A stretch of DNA of 64,000 nt from NCBI GenBank assembly GCA_023846275.1, contig CM043868.1, positions 1,135,153 to 1,199,152 of the forward strand. Direction: 5' to 3'. The notes under the pieces were generated by a model. The model was not told the DNA's origin and searched no databases. It worked only from the letters and a program-made list of their open reading frames with translations. Source of the stretch: Vanilla planifolia (taxonomy: Eukaryota > Streptophyta > Magnoliopsida > Asparagales > Orchidaceae). The position numbers and the translations under genes were made by a program. Of this stretch, positions 38,970 to 51,140 are shown in pieces. Position 1 is the first letter of the stretch. Every line of letters starts with the position of its first letter.

Positions 38970-40282
38970 ATAATCAAATATGATTTGTTTAGAGGTCTAT
39001 TTAGCATATAATAGAATAATGATCATTTGTGTGGACCATGAAAATTTGGAAAGCTATTAAGTCTTCATTTAAGCCTAGAAGGAGAAATCCTTTACAAGGC
39101 CTTTAGAGCATTTGCAAATTGATTTGTTTCGTCCGATCCATCTACAAAAGCTTTGGTAGTAAGTAGTATAGATTTTTTTATGTTACATGATTATTCTACT
39201 TTTTCTTACATTTCGTTTCTCAGCAATAGGAACGAATACCTAGAGAAGTTTGCTCAATTAGTTGTTAAGTTAGAAAAGAAGAATGGCTTGCCCATAGTAT
39301 CAAATTGAAGCAGCTATGATACAAAGTTTGAAAATGAATTATTTGTAGATTTTGGTAGTCATCATGGTATTTTTCATACCTTCTCATCATCTAGGATACC
39401 ATAGCAAAATAAGGAAGTTGAAAGAAAGAATAAAACCTTACTAAACATGGCTAGATGCTGGCTAAAATGGTACAATCTACAACGATTTCTTGTTTTAAGC
39501 TATAAATACTACATGTGATGCTTTGAATAGTTTCCTTAGAAGACCACTATTCAATGTTTCTACAAAATAAACTTATATACAATAGGAAACCAAACGTTTC
39601 ATTGCTTCATGTTTTTGGGTGTAGATGCTTCATCTTTAACAATTGAAAAAGCAATAAAAAGAAATTTGATTTGAAAAGAAATGAAGGCATCTTCATATGC
39701 TACTATAAGAATTTGATCATATAAAGTGTTGAACAAAATGATATTAGCTATAAAAGAGATAATAAATGTATTAATAAGTCATCATATGGTATTCAAAGTC
39801 TTTAGCATTCATTTGATTAGTTAGACAAACAAGAATAATTAAGCATTGATGATGAACCAATTAAAAAGAAATGGAGTGGAAAAGATACTATAGAAAGTAC
39901 GAAAAAGATATTATAGAAAGTGAAAGACAATAAGTAAGAGAATAGAAGTTCTCTAAGAGTCATCTTGGTGATGATTATAGGAGAAAGTTAAAACTAAAGG
40001 CTTAATCGACCATGCAAGATTCATTTCTTTTGTTGAACTTATATTGATTAACAAAACATTTAGTGATCAATTTTGGATAACTACAATGAATGAAGAATTA
40101 ACACAATTTTGAAAGGAGTAAGGTTTAGGAATCAGATCCTTATTTATGCAAGCACCACATGCATGATACAAGAAACTATTTACCTTTCTCACCTCTAATG
40201 GATTTGTTAGAGACAAAGTTGATAATAATTTATTTGAACTAAATTTTAATGGAAATTAGTTTTTTTGCCAAATATATGTCGA
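38970..40282 (+). repeat. Tandem duplication inside D, unit 1
   Basis: About 1.31 kb covering integrase and the integrase-RT link. Starts with GATAATCAAATATGATTTG. The same order of blocks recurs from 40,283 with a near-constant offset of 1,308-1,315. The two units differ by roughly a fifth, so the duplication is old. Confidence 0.8.
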
Positions 40283-41605
40283 TAATCAAATATGATTTTG
40301 TTAGAGTTCTATCTAGTGTATAGTGAATTAATGATCATGTGTGTTGACCTCGAATAATTTAGGGAGCAATCTAAGTCATCATTTAATCCTAGAGTTAACC
40401 ACTAGAAGACCTATGAAGCTTTCACATCTTGACATGTTTGGATCAATCCATCCGCAAAAGCCTTGGTGGTAAGAACTATGGATTTGGTATATTACATGAT
40501 TATTCTAAATTAATTTAAGTATTTTTTCTTAGTGAGAAGATTTAATCCCTAGAGAAGTTTTCTCATTTAGTTACTAAATTTGAAAAGAAGCATGACTTAT
40601 CCATATTATCAATTAGAAGTGACCATGATGTAGAGTTTGAAATTATTTATTCGAAGTTTTAGAAAATCATCTTAGGATTTTTCATACCTTCTCATCATCT
40701 AGGATTTTTCAACAAAATAGGATAGTAGAAAGAAAAAATAGAACATTACTAAACATGGCTAGATGCATGTTAAAACAATACAACTAATAAAAACTTTTTG
40801 CACTAAACTTATAAACACTACATTGAATGCTTTGAATGGTGTCCTCAGGAGACCAATATTCAATGTTTATATAAATAAACTTATAAGCAATAGGAAACCA
40901 AGGGTTTCACACCTTCATGTTTTATGGTGTAGATGCATCATCTCGAATAACGGAAAGAGTAACAAAGGGAAATTTGATTCCAAATCAGATGAAGGTATCT
41001 TTTTTGGATATTATATGAATAGAAGATCATATAAAGTCTTTAACAAAATAATATTAGCTACAGAAGAACCGAAAAAGGTATTAACAAGACATCATGCAAT
41101 AATCAAAGTATTTAACATTCATTTAGTTTGTTAGGCAAACTAGAAGAATTAAGCATTGATAATGAACCAATTGACAAGAAAAAGAGATGAGAAGATACTA
41201 TAGAAAGCGAAGGACAAAAAGTAAGAAAATGGAAGTTCTCAAAGGATCATCTTAGTGAATCGATTAAAGAAGAATAAGGAGAAAGTTAAAACTAAAGGCT
41301 CAATCAATCACGCAACATTCATTTGTTGTCTTGAATTTACATTGATTGACAAAGAAAAAGCAATTAGTTTTAGATAATTATAATGAATGAACAATTAGGA
41401 CAATTTTGAAAGGAATGAGGTTTGGGAACAAGTATTTACCCATAGGACAACCCATTATAGGAACCAAATGAATAGAACCACATGCATGGTAAAGGAGATT
41501 ATGCACCTTTCTCACTTTTAATTTTTTTGTTAGAGACAAAATTGAAAATACTCTATCTATGCTAAATTTTGATGGAAATCAATTTGTTTGTCAAATGTAT
41601 ATTTA
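40283..41605 (+). repeat. Tandem duplication inside D, unit 2
   Basis: Partner of the unit starting at 38,970; begins GATAATCAAATATGATTTT. It contains the best preserved copia stretch (40,763-41,134, 123 residues open), with the integrase C-terminal signature DSKSDEGIFFGYY. This is a fossil stretch, not a host gene. Confidence 0.8.
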
Positions 41606-42485
41606 TGACATTCTATTATGAGCATCACATGATGGAATGTGTGAGAGATTTGTTAAGTTAATAAAGAAAGATTTTGAGATGAGCATGATGGGTAAGTTGA
41701 ATTTCTTTTTGAGACTTCAAGTCAAGTTAAAGAAATGAAGGAATTTTTATCTCCCACTTAAGTACTTAGTGGAGCTTCTCAAGAGGTTTGACTATGACAA
41801 TATGAAAGCTAGAAAGCCTCTTATAGAAATTTTCACTTCTTTAGATAAGGATGACACTAAAAAAGCTATAGACACAAAGATGTATTGAGGAATGATGAGT
41901 TCATTGATTTTTCTTACTGCTAGTAGGCTAAACACTATTCCTAGTATTGGATTGTTTGCCAAATTTCAAGCAAAGCCAAAGAAATCTCATCTTCATATAA
42001 TGAAACACATTTTAAGCATCGTTTTGGCACCAATTTTCTAAGATTATGGTATTCTAGGAGTGTATTACTATTTCATTTTATTCCTTACATGGTTGTTGAT
42101 TTTGTTGAAGCAAGATTTAGAGAAAAAACCTATCTATAACATGCCAATTTCTTGGAAGTTATTGTATTTCTTGGGCAAGTTGCAAGAAAAATATTATTGT
42201 GATGTCCATATTGAAAGCAAAGTATATTGCATAGGAAGCAGTGTACTCTAATTTCTATGGATTAAGAAATATTTAGAAGATTATGGTTTAAAATTTACAA
42301 ACATTCTAATATATTATGAAAATGCTAAATTTGTTTTCTTAATAGAGAATCTTATTTGACATTCTTGCATTGCATATATTGACATTAGAAACCTTTTTAT
42401 TAGGAAGCGTGCTGAGAAGAATGATATTCAATTAGATTTTATATGCTCCTCGAATCAATTAATTGACATTTTAATAAATCCATAG
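41606..42485 (+). mobile_element. Element D RT end and RNase H
   Basis: Reads on from the duplication: MSMMGKLNFF, KYLVELLKRFDYDNM and FLTASRLN between about 41,677 and 41,940. This block order is the SIRE-type copia RT end. RNase H follows to about 42,480. Confidence 0.78.
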
Positions 42486-43236
42486 CTCTCCAAAATATTT
42501 GCTTTACTTAGGTTGACCATAGGAATCCTTAACCCCTTCAAATGATTTCAAAAAGGGGGAGAACTAAGAATTCAAGAATCAAAGGTGAGCATGCTAGAAT
42601 CCAAAGCCTCAAAAGGGAATTTTAATTGTAATACTATGCAATTTATGCCTTGTTATTAACCTAGAATAATGATTGAAAGCTATTTTGAAATTTAAGATTA
42701 GTACTATTCTTAAAGCAAAGTGAGTTCCAAAAGTGATTCTCTTTTTAGTTGTGCTGAATTCATAGATGTAGGGAGAGAGGATTGGCAAAGTTATAACTAC
42801 ATATATATTCTTCTACTTTTTTTGGTGTAGCATTTCTTATTGAGTAGTTTTGTGTTTTGGAAATAAGTTAACTACTAGAATAACTTGTAAAATCTTTAGT
42901 TTAATTTAATATTCAACACTTTCATTCTAGCTTATTTCTATCAATTGTTGTTCAGCTCTTTATAGTAATATCATTGTTTGAGCATTGTCTTTATAATCCT
43001 CAAGGGGTAGATTATTATACTCTTAAGAGTGAATATAATAAAAGCAAGCTCTTGGTTACTAATAGATGCTTAAAGTGTTGTGTATATCATGAATTAGCTA
43101 GCTAAAATAATAGATATTGATGTTGAGCAAGGTTCATCTAGCAAGAGTTGCATGAAGTTTGCAGACCGTTTCTTATGGATGGCTTATCCAATAGATCATG
43201 GAGCCATAAAGATAAGCTCTTGGTGTCCTGAAAAAT
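42486..43236 (+). mobile_element. Element D non-pol 3' stretch
   Basis: Opens with AAAAAGGGGGAGAAC at 42,550 and runs ~0.7 kb to the LTR. In SIRE elements a long stretch, sometimes env-like, lies here. No transmembrane or coiled-coil frame is readable. Confidence 0.5.
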
Positions 43237-44990
43237 CCACATAGAATTGATCATTTTTTATAACTACTTGAATTAGAATGTCAAATTTTTACCATTTGCA
43301 AAGTGGCAATTATGACTTGGTATGCATGCATTCCTTAACAAATCATTATCAATGGAATCAACTTTAAAGAAAGTTGTAAGTTTCTCTATCTTATGATTTT
43401 ATGATATAATGGTCAATATCATAATTGTGTGGTCAATTTTTAGGCTTAAAGTATTAGTGAATTTGAGGTTATCTTGGTAATTCATTGGTATAATGGTTTC
43501 ATTTACACATGTGATTGTCATTTGTACAAAGAATAATCAGTACAAACTTGGTTGTACATGGCATCAACCTTGTATGGATCTTGTTCATATTTTAAGATTT
43601 AAGCAATCATTAGCATTATATGTATATAAAGATTTCTTCACTTAAGTATAATATTTGTTACCTCTTAGAATCTAAGTCATAAATAACCACTTCTATGGTT
43701 AAGCATACACAACGTATCTATCATGCATATATGATTATATGGTTAGCATAGAATATGCAATATAGCTTTATCATACAACGTTTCCTCCATATATGAAGTC
43801 CATGTTTAGTTTTGTGGTACTTTAATCCCTATATTATATAGTATGATGCAATGTACTATAATTGCATGATCCATTACATTTCATAGATAACATTAAAAGC
43901 CTTAGGATAGATATGCTTTAATCTTGTCGTACAAAGATAATATCATGAGTAAGATCATTATTTCATATGATTCAATTATATTACTCTCAAGTAAATATTA
44001 ACATACTATATGCTCTCACAGCTTACAAAAACATTGTGAGAGTTGAGCTCTTAATGAAAAATAATCGTCACACTATAACGATCCATGTATTCACTTGCAT
44101 GATTCATTCTCTTTAATAGATAATTCAAAAGACTTAAGAAATAAATTATTATAATGTTATTTTTTAACTACAATATCTTTGTTTTTTTATGTGTGTGGTT
44201 TGTCTATTAAGATGTGATAAATTAACTTTTGCATGATTGGACAACTCTTTGTCCTTCTAGAATCATATCATATAGAAATTTTTTGAGAGCTTAAGACTTG
44301 GTAAAAATAATTATCATATGGTGGCAATTCTTGTTCCCACTTGTATAATATTCTTAGAGTAACTAAACTAAGTTACTTATATTAACACATCATTAGGTCA
44401 ATCATAACTTAATTCTTATCATCTTAGTATGATCTCTACAATGTATTTGCCTAAATAAGAGCCCAATAACATAATGGTTATTTCAATCTCTTCAAAGATC
44501 AAAAATTAATCATTAAAAATTCCATTTTTAGCATTAGTCCATTTAAAGACATAAATAGTAACCAATTTTGAAAAGAATAAGCTAATGATTCAAATTGTAA
44601 AATCATAGAGAAAAGAGTTCAACATGAGTTCTCTTTCTTTCTCATTTAATTGGAGTCCATGTTCCTTCACAATGATTCATCTTTGTCTATCTTGCATCTT
44701 TCTTGCTTGATTGGTATTGGTAATATCTTTTATGGACTTAGATTTGTGCCACTCTTATTTTAAAGGATTTTTGCCACTTCTGATTAACTGGTATTAGGAA
44801 AATAAATTTAAATTAGAATTTATTCCACTCTTATTTTAAAGGATTTGTGCCACTTTTATTTGATTGGCATTAGTAAATATTTTATTAAATTTAAATTTGT
44901 GCTTAATTCATTTCTTTTAATATTGTTGTAGCTACGTTCTTGCTATTTACAAAGACCTCAAATTTTACAATTTGTTTGGATTGTGTGCAT
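43237..44990 (+). repeat. D 3' LTR
   Basis: About 1.75 kb. Matches the two halves of the 5' LTR. It differs from the 5' LTR by an internal tandem repeat at 44,711-44,890. The exact start and end are approximate. Confidence 0.7.
44711..44890 (+). repeat. ~74-77 bp tandem repeat in D 3' LTR
   Basis: CCACTCTTATTTTAAAGGAT occurs at 44,751 and 44,825, and TGGTATT/TGGCATT at 44,714, 44,791 and 44,865. About 2.4 units. The 5' LTR has only one equivalent. Confidence 0.7.
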
Positions 44991-45129
44991 GAGATTTGTT
45001 GTTAGAGTACCAAAGCATGCAATATAATATTAGTCCAGTTTCTCTTGTGAAGGTATAAACTTGTCCTTGGGAGATCTTAACCCAAAGCAAAAATACTAGA
45101 AAAAATATAAAAAAATAAATAAATAAGGT
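44991..45129. other. Short unassigned gap
   Basis: Between the D 3' LTR and a family-G LTR. Not matched to anything else in the window. Confidence 0.3.
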
Positions 45130-45910
45130 GAAATACCACTACAAAAGCATGTGACCTTGCTAGGTCAAGCCCATGTGCACCATATTTTTAGCACCACATG
45201 CATAGCACTGACTCGATCACGTGCACTACACGTGATCGATTTGTGTACGGACCCCCACACAATAGATGCCATCTGCCATATGTTCTTACACATGCATGGG
45301 TGCTATTTGCACATGGAAGTCATGTGTATGCAGCCTTTTGAGTATGAATATAGGGCTAGACAGCTCATAATTTGGGAAATTTTTTAATTTTGATCTAAAA
45401 GATAATAAATATTTTTTAATTAAATATTACATATAAATATCTAAATATTGTATCTAAACATCTATATAAAAGACCATACACCATTATTTATCTTTTTATG
45501 TTTTCATGTACTCAAAACATGTTAATTGACACATATAAACGCAAACACATGTTATCAAATGTCATAACATAAGTTAAAATGTATGTTAATTTTCGTGATC
45601 ATTTTACTATGTCAAAAAATATCAAAAAAAGAGTAAAAAAGTATAAATATTACATATCATGATAAACATGTTAAAACCATTCAAAAGAATTCAGAGTGAA
45701 TTGAAAAAGATTAAAAAGTTTACAAATTTAAAAAATTTAAAGAATTAGAACTTCATAAATTCAAAAATCTCTTGAAGAGAATTTTCTGAAAGAATTCAAT
45801 CTTCTTGAGGTAAAACAATTCTTTTACTTCTTTTTTCCATTGCTCCTAGCCATTATCATACTTCCATTGCCATTAAATTCACTAGAGTAGAAGGTTACAA
45901 AGCTTCTGAC
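45130..45910 (+). repeat. Family G LTR, copy 2 (solo, inverted relative to the others)
   Basis: The reverse complement of 45,640-45,890 aligns with 36,510-36,700 (shared CAATGGAAGTA, CAAGAAGATT and GAATTC words). The GC-richer end at 45,140-45,360 matches the tail of copies 1 and 4. A 78-residue open frame at 45,151-45,387 lies wholly inside and has no coding support. It contains the paired G-box palindrome. Confidence 0.62.
45213..45239. promoter_or_regulatory. Palindrome with two G-boxes
   Basis: Perfect 11 bp arms TCGATCACGTG and CACGTGATCGA around a 5 bp spacer. Each arm holds CACGTG (45,218-45,223 and 45,229-45,234), 11 bp apart, about one helical turn. CACGTG is the core bound by plant bZIP and bHLH factors. 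Function is inferred. Confidence 0.5.
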
Positions 45911-47260
45911 TGAATTTACCCAATTATATGTTATGAGGCTTCAATGTTTTTGATAGATGGCATATTGACCTATCATGGTTGATCATATGTTCTTTAACAT
46001 TAAGAGTTTCACTAATAATATCTTCAATAAGGTTCATTATAATAAGCTGGTTGTACACCTAATGGAGACTATAACATATAAGAACTTTAAACCCCATTTT
46101 TGATAAAGAAGGTTAAAGAAAGATGTGGTTCAATATATTCAAAAATATTTAACTTGTCAAAAAGTTAAAGTAAAACATCAAAAGACTGATAGTTTGGTCC
46201 ACAATCTGGTCATACCAAGGTGAAAATGGAAGAGGTGATACAATTTGTGTGGTAATGGATCGACTAACTAAATCAGCTTAGGATTTAATAGTAAGATGGA
46301 CCAATTTAATAGACAAGGTAGACAAACTTATATGTTCAATAAATAACGTGACTGCATGAAGTACTTAAAACAATTATTTTTTATAGAGATGTAAAATTCA
46401 TTTCCCAGTTTTGGAGCAATGTATATCATACCTTAGGTATAACTATGAAATTTAACACTACCTACCATCCTTAGGGTAAGAATAATCTAAAATGACTATT
46501 TTGACATTAGAGGATCTCCTGAGTTTATGCATACAATTCTTCTCCATAGTATGGTTAAAAAACTATCACTAGTTGAATTTGTGTATAATAACAATTGTTA
46601 GTCAAGTATTGGCATGGTACCATATATGGTCCTTTATTGTCGACATTATAGATCTACTTTATGTTGGAATGATGGCATGCCTAAGAAAAAATTTAAAGCT
46701 TATGGTATTGAGAAAACCATAAAGAATGTATGTAAATTACGTGAAAGTGTACGAGTAGTTCAGGGTTGTTAAAAGAAATATTTTGATAATGAACATAGAC
46801 CAGTTAATTTCAATTCAATGACTAAGCATTTTTCAAAGTTAGTCCTATGCATTGATCATTTTGATTTGGGAAAGCTTTAAAATTGTGGCCAACATGAGTC
46901 AAACCCTATCTTGTTGTAGAGAAATTTAGGTTAATAACCAATAGGCTAAAGTTGCTTGAGAGTCTAGTAGGAATACATGCTATTTATCAGGTGTCATACT
47001 TAAAGAAATATGTTTTAGACATATCACACATTCTTCAATGAGAGCTTGAGGATCTTTAGCTATAACTAGATGCAACATACAAGAAGCAATTGATGCAAAT
47101 TTTTTAAAGTTTGATTCTCGACATTTAAGAAATAGGATATTTCCTATGCTTGAGCTTCTTTAAAGAGATCAATAACAGTGTGAAACTACTTGAAAAGTTG
47201 AGATTGAAATGCATTTTAAATGACAAGAATTATTGTTTGGATTTTGAGGGAAAAATAAAA

Positions 47261-47275
47261 TTATGGTGTGGAGAA
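47261..47275 (+). other. Polypurine tract of E
   Basis: TTATGGTGTGGAGAA directly before TGTTATGCC. Confidence 0.75.
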
Positions 47276-49650
47276 TGTTATGCCAAGCATTCTTGTTATT
47301 ATCACAAAATTAGTTAATTAAGTAATGTGTTTTTTATGATTTAAAATTTAAAAGTTGAATTTTTAACTTAAAATATAAATTAGAAACATGGTTGAATGAC
47401 AAGATTTGGTTACAGGATATTGGCCTTAAATGGGCTTAATGCTTGAAAATGTACTTATAATTTTATTCATATTATTAATTTTACCTCTTATTATTATCAT
47501 GTTCTAATTATGAGTGCATGGAGAGATATGGATAAGATTCCTAAAAGATTAGAAGTGGTTGTTGATGATAACAGAATTAAAAAGAAAAGATTGCATATGT
47601 GATACATTTAGTAATATTTTATGATAAAATAAATATGTGAGAAAGAAAAAAACATTGAATATATCTATTAGCCAAAAACTTTTCTAGATTCCTAGTTTTT
47701 ATGAGTTTGATTTGACTAGCCACAAAGAGATTGATTATGAGAGGGTTGGCTTAAATGCTTGAGTTGTGGCTGCACAAAACCAAAAATAAGTTTAAGTTTT
47801 GGTAAAACTTATGTTTAAGGAGATGGATTCGAGCCTATATAAACCTTTAAGATATGTTGTTCAAGGTTTTAGAAAAACTAGCCATAAGAGGGAAAGTTGG
47901 AGCAGTCAATTGAGCAATACCAAGGAGAAAACAAAGGCTAGTGTTATGGAAGAAGAAGAAAGAGGTTCAAATTTTGAAGCAAGGAAATATCTAACTAAGA
48001 AGAATAATTCTAGATGAATTTGCCATGTATGATGGCCCCTTAGTTTATACAATAAATTTATCTAAGATTTAAGGTAAGATAAAAAAGAATTATCTTATTA
48101 AAATGCATGTAGAAACTTTAGAAAGTAATTTTTACAAAAACTAGTCAACCTTCTAACTTAAACCTTACTTAAAAAGATGGAAATCTCTTATACTTGTGAC
48201 TAAACAAATATTTTTTTATTATCATTTAAAGTTTGTTCATAATTCCATCGTTTTGTAATTGTTCTAATGGAGCCATGCAAAAATGTGTTGTAATAAAACC
48301 ATGAATGTAAATTGAATTCTACGATCATGTGTTTAGTCCTATCTAGAAATATATGTGAAAGTTGGACTTAAAATAATCATTTGTTGATACAACATGCCTC
48401 TTACTTGAGACCTAAACATATAAATCAGGTTTAAAATCATGTTAATTTTTGCACTTTGTTGATAGTCTAAACATATATACAATATGCAAAGTTTAGCATG
48501 ATTAATATTATAAACTTATCAAACCATTGAAGAGCAAATTCTAATGCTTATGACTCTTATAATTGAGGCATGATAGCATGATATTCATATTATTTATTTG
48601 CTAGAATTTAAACTCCAAGGATGTATGTATGCTTTCTTAAGTAATAACTCATACAAAATACAAATACTTGGCTAAGTAAGAAGTTACATGCTACCTTACT
48701 TTATGACAAATATGATTGTGTTTGTATTACAAACTTGTGTATGAAAGTGTGACAAATATTAAATTGACCTTTTAAATCTTAGTGTAGAAGATGAAACATG
48801 ATTTCAAAGTTGGCAGTAATGACAAAACCAAAGATAATATTACAACCAAGTATCCCTTTGCCTCGAATTTACTTCATAAGCATGAAAACATGACTTGGTT
48901 AAGTCATGGAAGGCATGAATGTAATCTTTAATAGAACTTTGATGGATTCTAAAGTGTGTGTGAAGCTCTTACCTTCTAGTTTATTAACCATTGAGGACAT
49001 AATTCAAGGCCTCAGAAGAAGGATAAGTTGAGTAGAAAAGTGGTTGGCAAGTATGCGATTTAGTTATGGTTAAAAGTGGTAAAGTGTAGATAGATCTTAA
49101 CTAAGCATCTTATGGATAATTCATAATCCTTAGTATAGTTAAATTTGAAATTTTAGATACTTGGATATAATTGTTTGAGGTAAGCTTAGCATTAGAATTA
49201 AGCATAATGAGTTAAGAATAACTTATAGAGAAGAACCTATAATAAAATGTTCTAGTGATGAGTTAAGGAAATTTCATTAGTAAACTTTTTTGCACATTAT
49301 AAATTAAACTTTAAATAGTTAAGCTTTTGACCAAGCCCTTGATGAAATTAGAAGACCTTAAAATATGAACTATGGATGTGCTAGGTGTTACCAAAGAAAG
49401 CAATAAGATAAATATGTTTGCTAGACTATTAGGTTGGCTATGTTCTTAAGGTTAGACTATGAGTATCTTTTTAGGCTCTTTGGCCATGTGATTATACCCT
49501 AGATAGTGTTTTGGGAGATGTGTGGTGACTCAAAAGAGACCTTAAGATGGGTATGATGACTCAGGATTTCCTGGGAGGCTTAAGACTTATAAGTGATATT
49601 TGTGTGAACCTAGACAGCATGATAAGATTTTTCATGAAATCATAATATAA
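47276..49650 (+). repeat. E 3' LTR
   Basis: Starts TGTTATGCC. 47,700-48,030 aligns with 59,510-59,830 of the F LTR. 49,380-49,630 aligns with 61,220-61,480 of F and, inverted, with 4,340-4,600 of A. The expected LTR end is not recognised past 49,650. An open frame at 47,799-48,017 is within the LTR and unsupported. Confidence 0.7.
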
Positions 49651-50600
49651 ATTTGTAAGTACATTTTGACATTTTTTTCTTTGATTTATTTATACTCATG
49701 ATTTAGAAAAAAGTAGGAGTTATAATACTCATATAATACATTTTAAATATGTTAATTTGTTAAGTTAAACAAGTAGTTTATCTTTTTTCTTATTGTCTTG
49801 ATACAATCCCTTAATCATATTTGTATAGTGATCATCAAAATTTATATTAGCTTATTTAATCATTTTGGAAGTATAATTTTTTTTATTTGGAATAGTTTAA
49901 TTAGTCATAAGTATTGAGGTATAAAAATTGGAGGATATTTAGAGGAGAATAGGCTAATGATTTAATTACAAAAACATCCAAAGTCTAAGAAAGCAAAACT
50001 AGCTAATCTCTCTTAACTGAAGTTTTTTGTTTACATAAACTATAAAATATTTGTGCTTTGTTTCATTTCATCTTTCATTCATTTGTTATTATTAACATCT
50101 TTCTTAACTGACCTAGTGATTATGCTATTACAATTTAAAGATTTAAGGTCTAATATTGATGTATTAATTATTTTCTAATGTTATAATTTTTACCTTCTTA
50201 GTTATTATTAATGTCATTCGAGTTGTTGATGGTAGCTTCTACAAGCACCATTACATATTTTACCCCTACTATTTGTAGTAAAAGGGCATGTTTTTTTAGT
50301 AAAAATTTAGTCAATTGACTAAAAGTGAATGTAAACACGAATTTGATCATTTAAAAAATATGATTTTTTTTAAGAGGATTTAAAAAATATGATTTAGTAC
50401 AGTTGTCTTGCTCTTGCTTTATTTATTTTTATTCAACAACAACTACTTATTATAGTAATATTCTTTATAATAAGAAAAGGTTTTAAAGTTACAAAGTAAT
50501 TATAAAATTGCATTTAACTCTTGTAATCACAAAATTTACCCCTCACTTCCCTCTTGTGGATTCACTCCTCTAACACTTGATGAAGATTGTGGATTGGGAT
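49651..50600. other. Unassigned AT-rich stretch
   Basis: No match to other repeats in the window was seen and no frame is readable. It may be the only non-repeat host DNA here, or a repeat with no second copy in view. Confidence 0.35.
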
Positions 50601-50880
50601 AATGTGAAGACATCTCCAATATGGATTGGGAGAAAGGTTCGTGCTCTAATCTAAATTACACAATTGTGTATCTCTTAAGTCGAGTGAGTTGACATAACAT
50701 TCATGCACTATACTATAGTTTGCTAGATAATGTCCATGTGGTGTTTATTACAACAAGTGGGTATGCAAAATGTGGGTTTCGAGAAGTCATGGTGGTAGGT
50801 TGGTAATCAAATAGTGACAACATGGTGTGTTGGACTTTCCTGAGAAAGGCCTGTGCGTATGACAGCAACCTAATACAGTG
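50600..50880 (+). pseudogene. Possible PPR-like gene remnant
   Basis: In one forward frame, 50,704-50,800 reads HALYYSLLDNVHVVF and then TTSGYAKCGF. The pattern HA..., then DNVHV..., then YAKCG resembles one repeat of a plant PLS-type pentatricopeptide (PPR) protein (usual form ..D..V..ALVDMYAKCG). PPR proteins bind organellar RNA. Only about one repeat is readable, there are stops on both sides, and no start or neighbouring repeat is clear, so if real it is a dead fragment. The match is short and could be chance. Confidence 0.3.
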
Positions 50881-51122
50881 GGAAAGTGAACATTAAAAAT
50901 TAAATTTCCAATTCTAGCGGTATTGATAATTTAATACCATGAGATAAAATACATGTAATGTGCCCCTTATATAGAAGTAATTGTGTCAACAGAATTTTTT
51001 AGTATAAAAATATTTTCGAATTTTCTATATATATTTTTGTTTATCTTAATCATGACATCTTTTGCATTTGTTTTTTAATAAGAGCAAAGAAAAACATCGA
51101 AACGGTAACAGTTTGAAAGCTC

Positions 51123-51140
51123 AACATACTATCTTTTTTG
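51123..51140. repeat. Target-site duplication, left copy
   Basis: AACATACTATCTTTTTTG. Differs from the right copy (52,002-52,020) by one A. Confidence 0.85.

Larger units (their letters stand above)
28454..44990 (+). mobile_element. Ty1/copia element D (SIRE-like), host of gypsy element C
   Basis: Parts: 5' LTR 28,454-29,478, resuming at 38,235 to about 38,830; integrase and RT remnants from about 38,960 to 42,000; RNase H to about 42,480; a GGGGGAG tract at 42,552; a long non-pol 3' stretch; and a 3' LTR of about 43,237-44,990. Copia/SIRE diagnostics: KFDSKSDEGIFFGYYM near 40,973-41,020 (integrase C-terminus) and MSMMGKLNFF near 41,677-41,715 (RT). A GGGGGAGA tract followed by a long tail before the LTR is typical of SIRE. 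Strongly decayed, many breaks, old. Confidence 0.8.
45911..49650 (+). mobile_element. Ty3/gypsy remnant E (integrase end and 3' LTR)
   Basis: Only the 3' portion of a gypsy element: integrase from about 45,930 (VKVKHQKTDSLV after the zinc-binding region near 46,160, VMDRLTKSA at 46,253), polypurine tract, and an LTR from 47,276. The upstream side is cut off at the family-G LTR. The 3' LTR can be followed to about 49,650. Old, many breaks. Confidence 0.72.

Noticed and set aside
45151-45387. 78-residue forward open frame rich in His and Cys
   Set aside because: Lies inside a family-G LTR shared with other copies in which no frame is kept.
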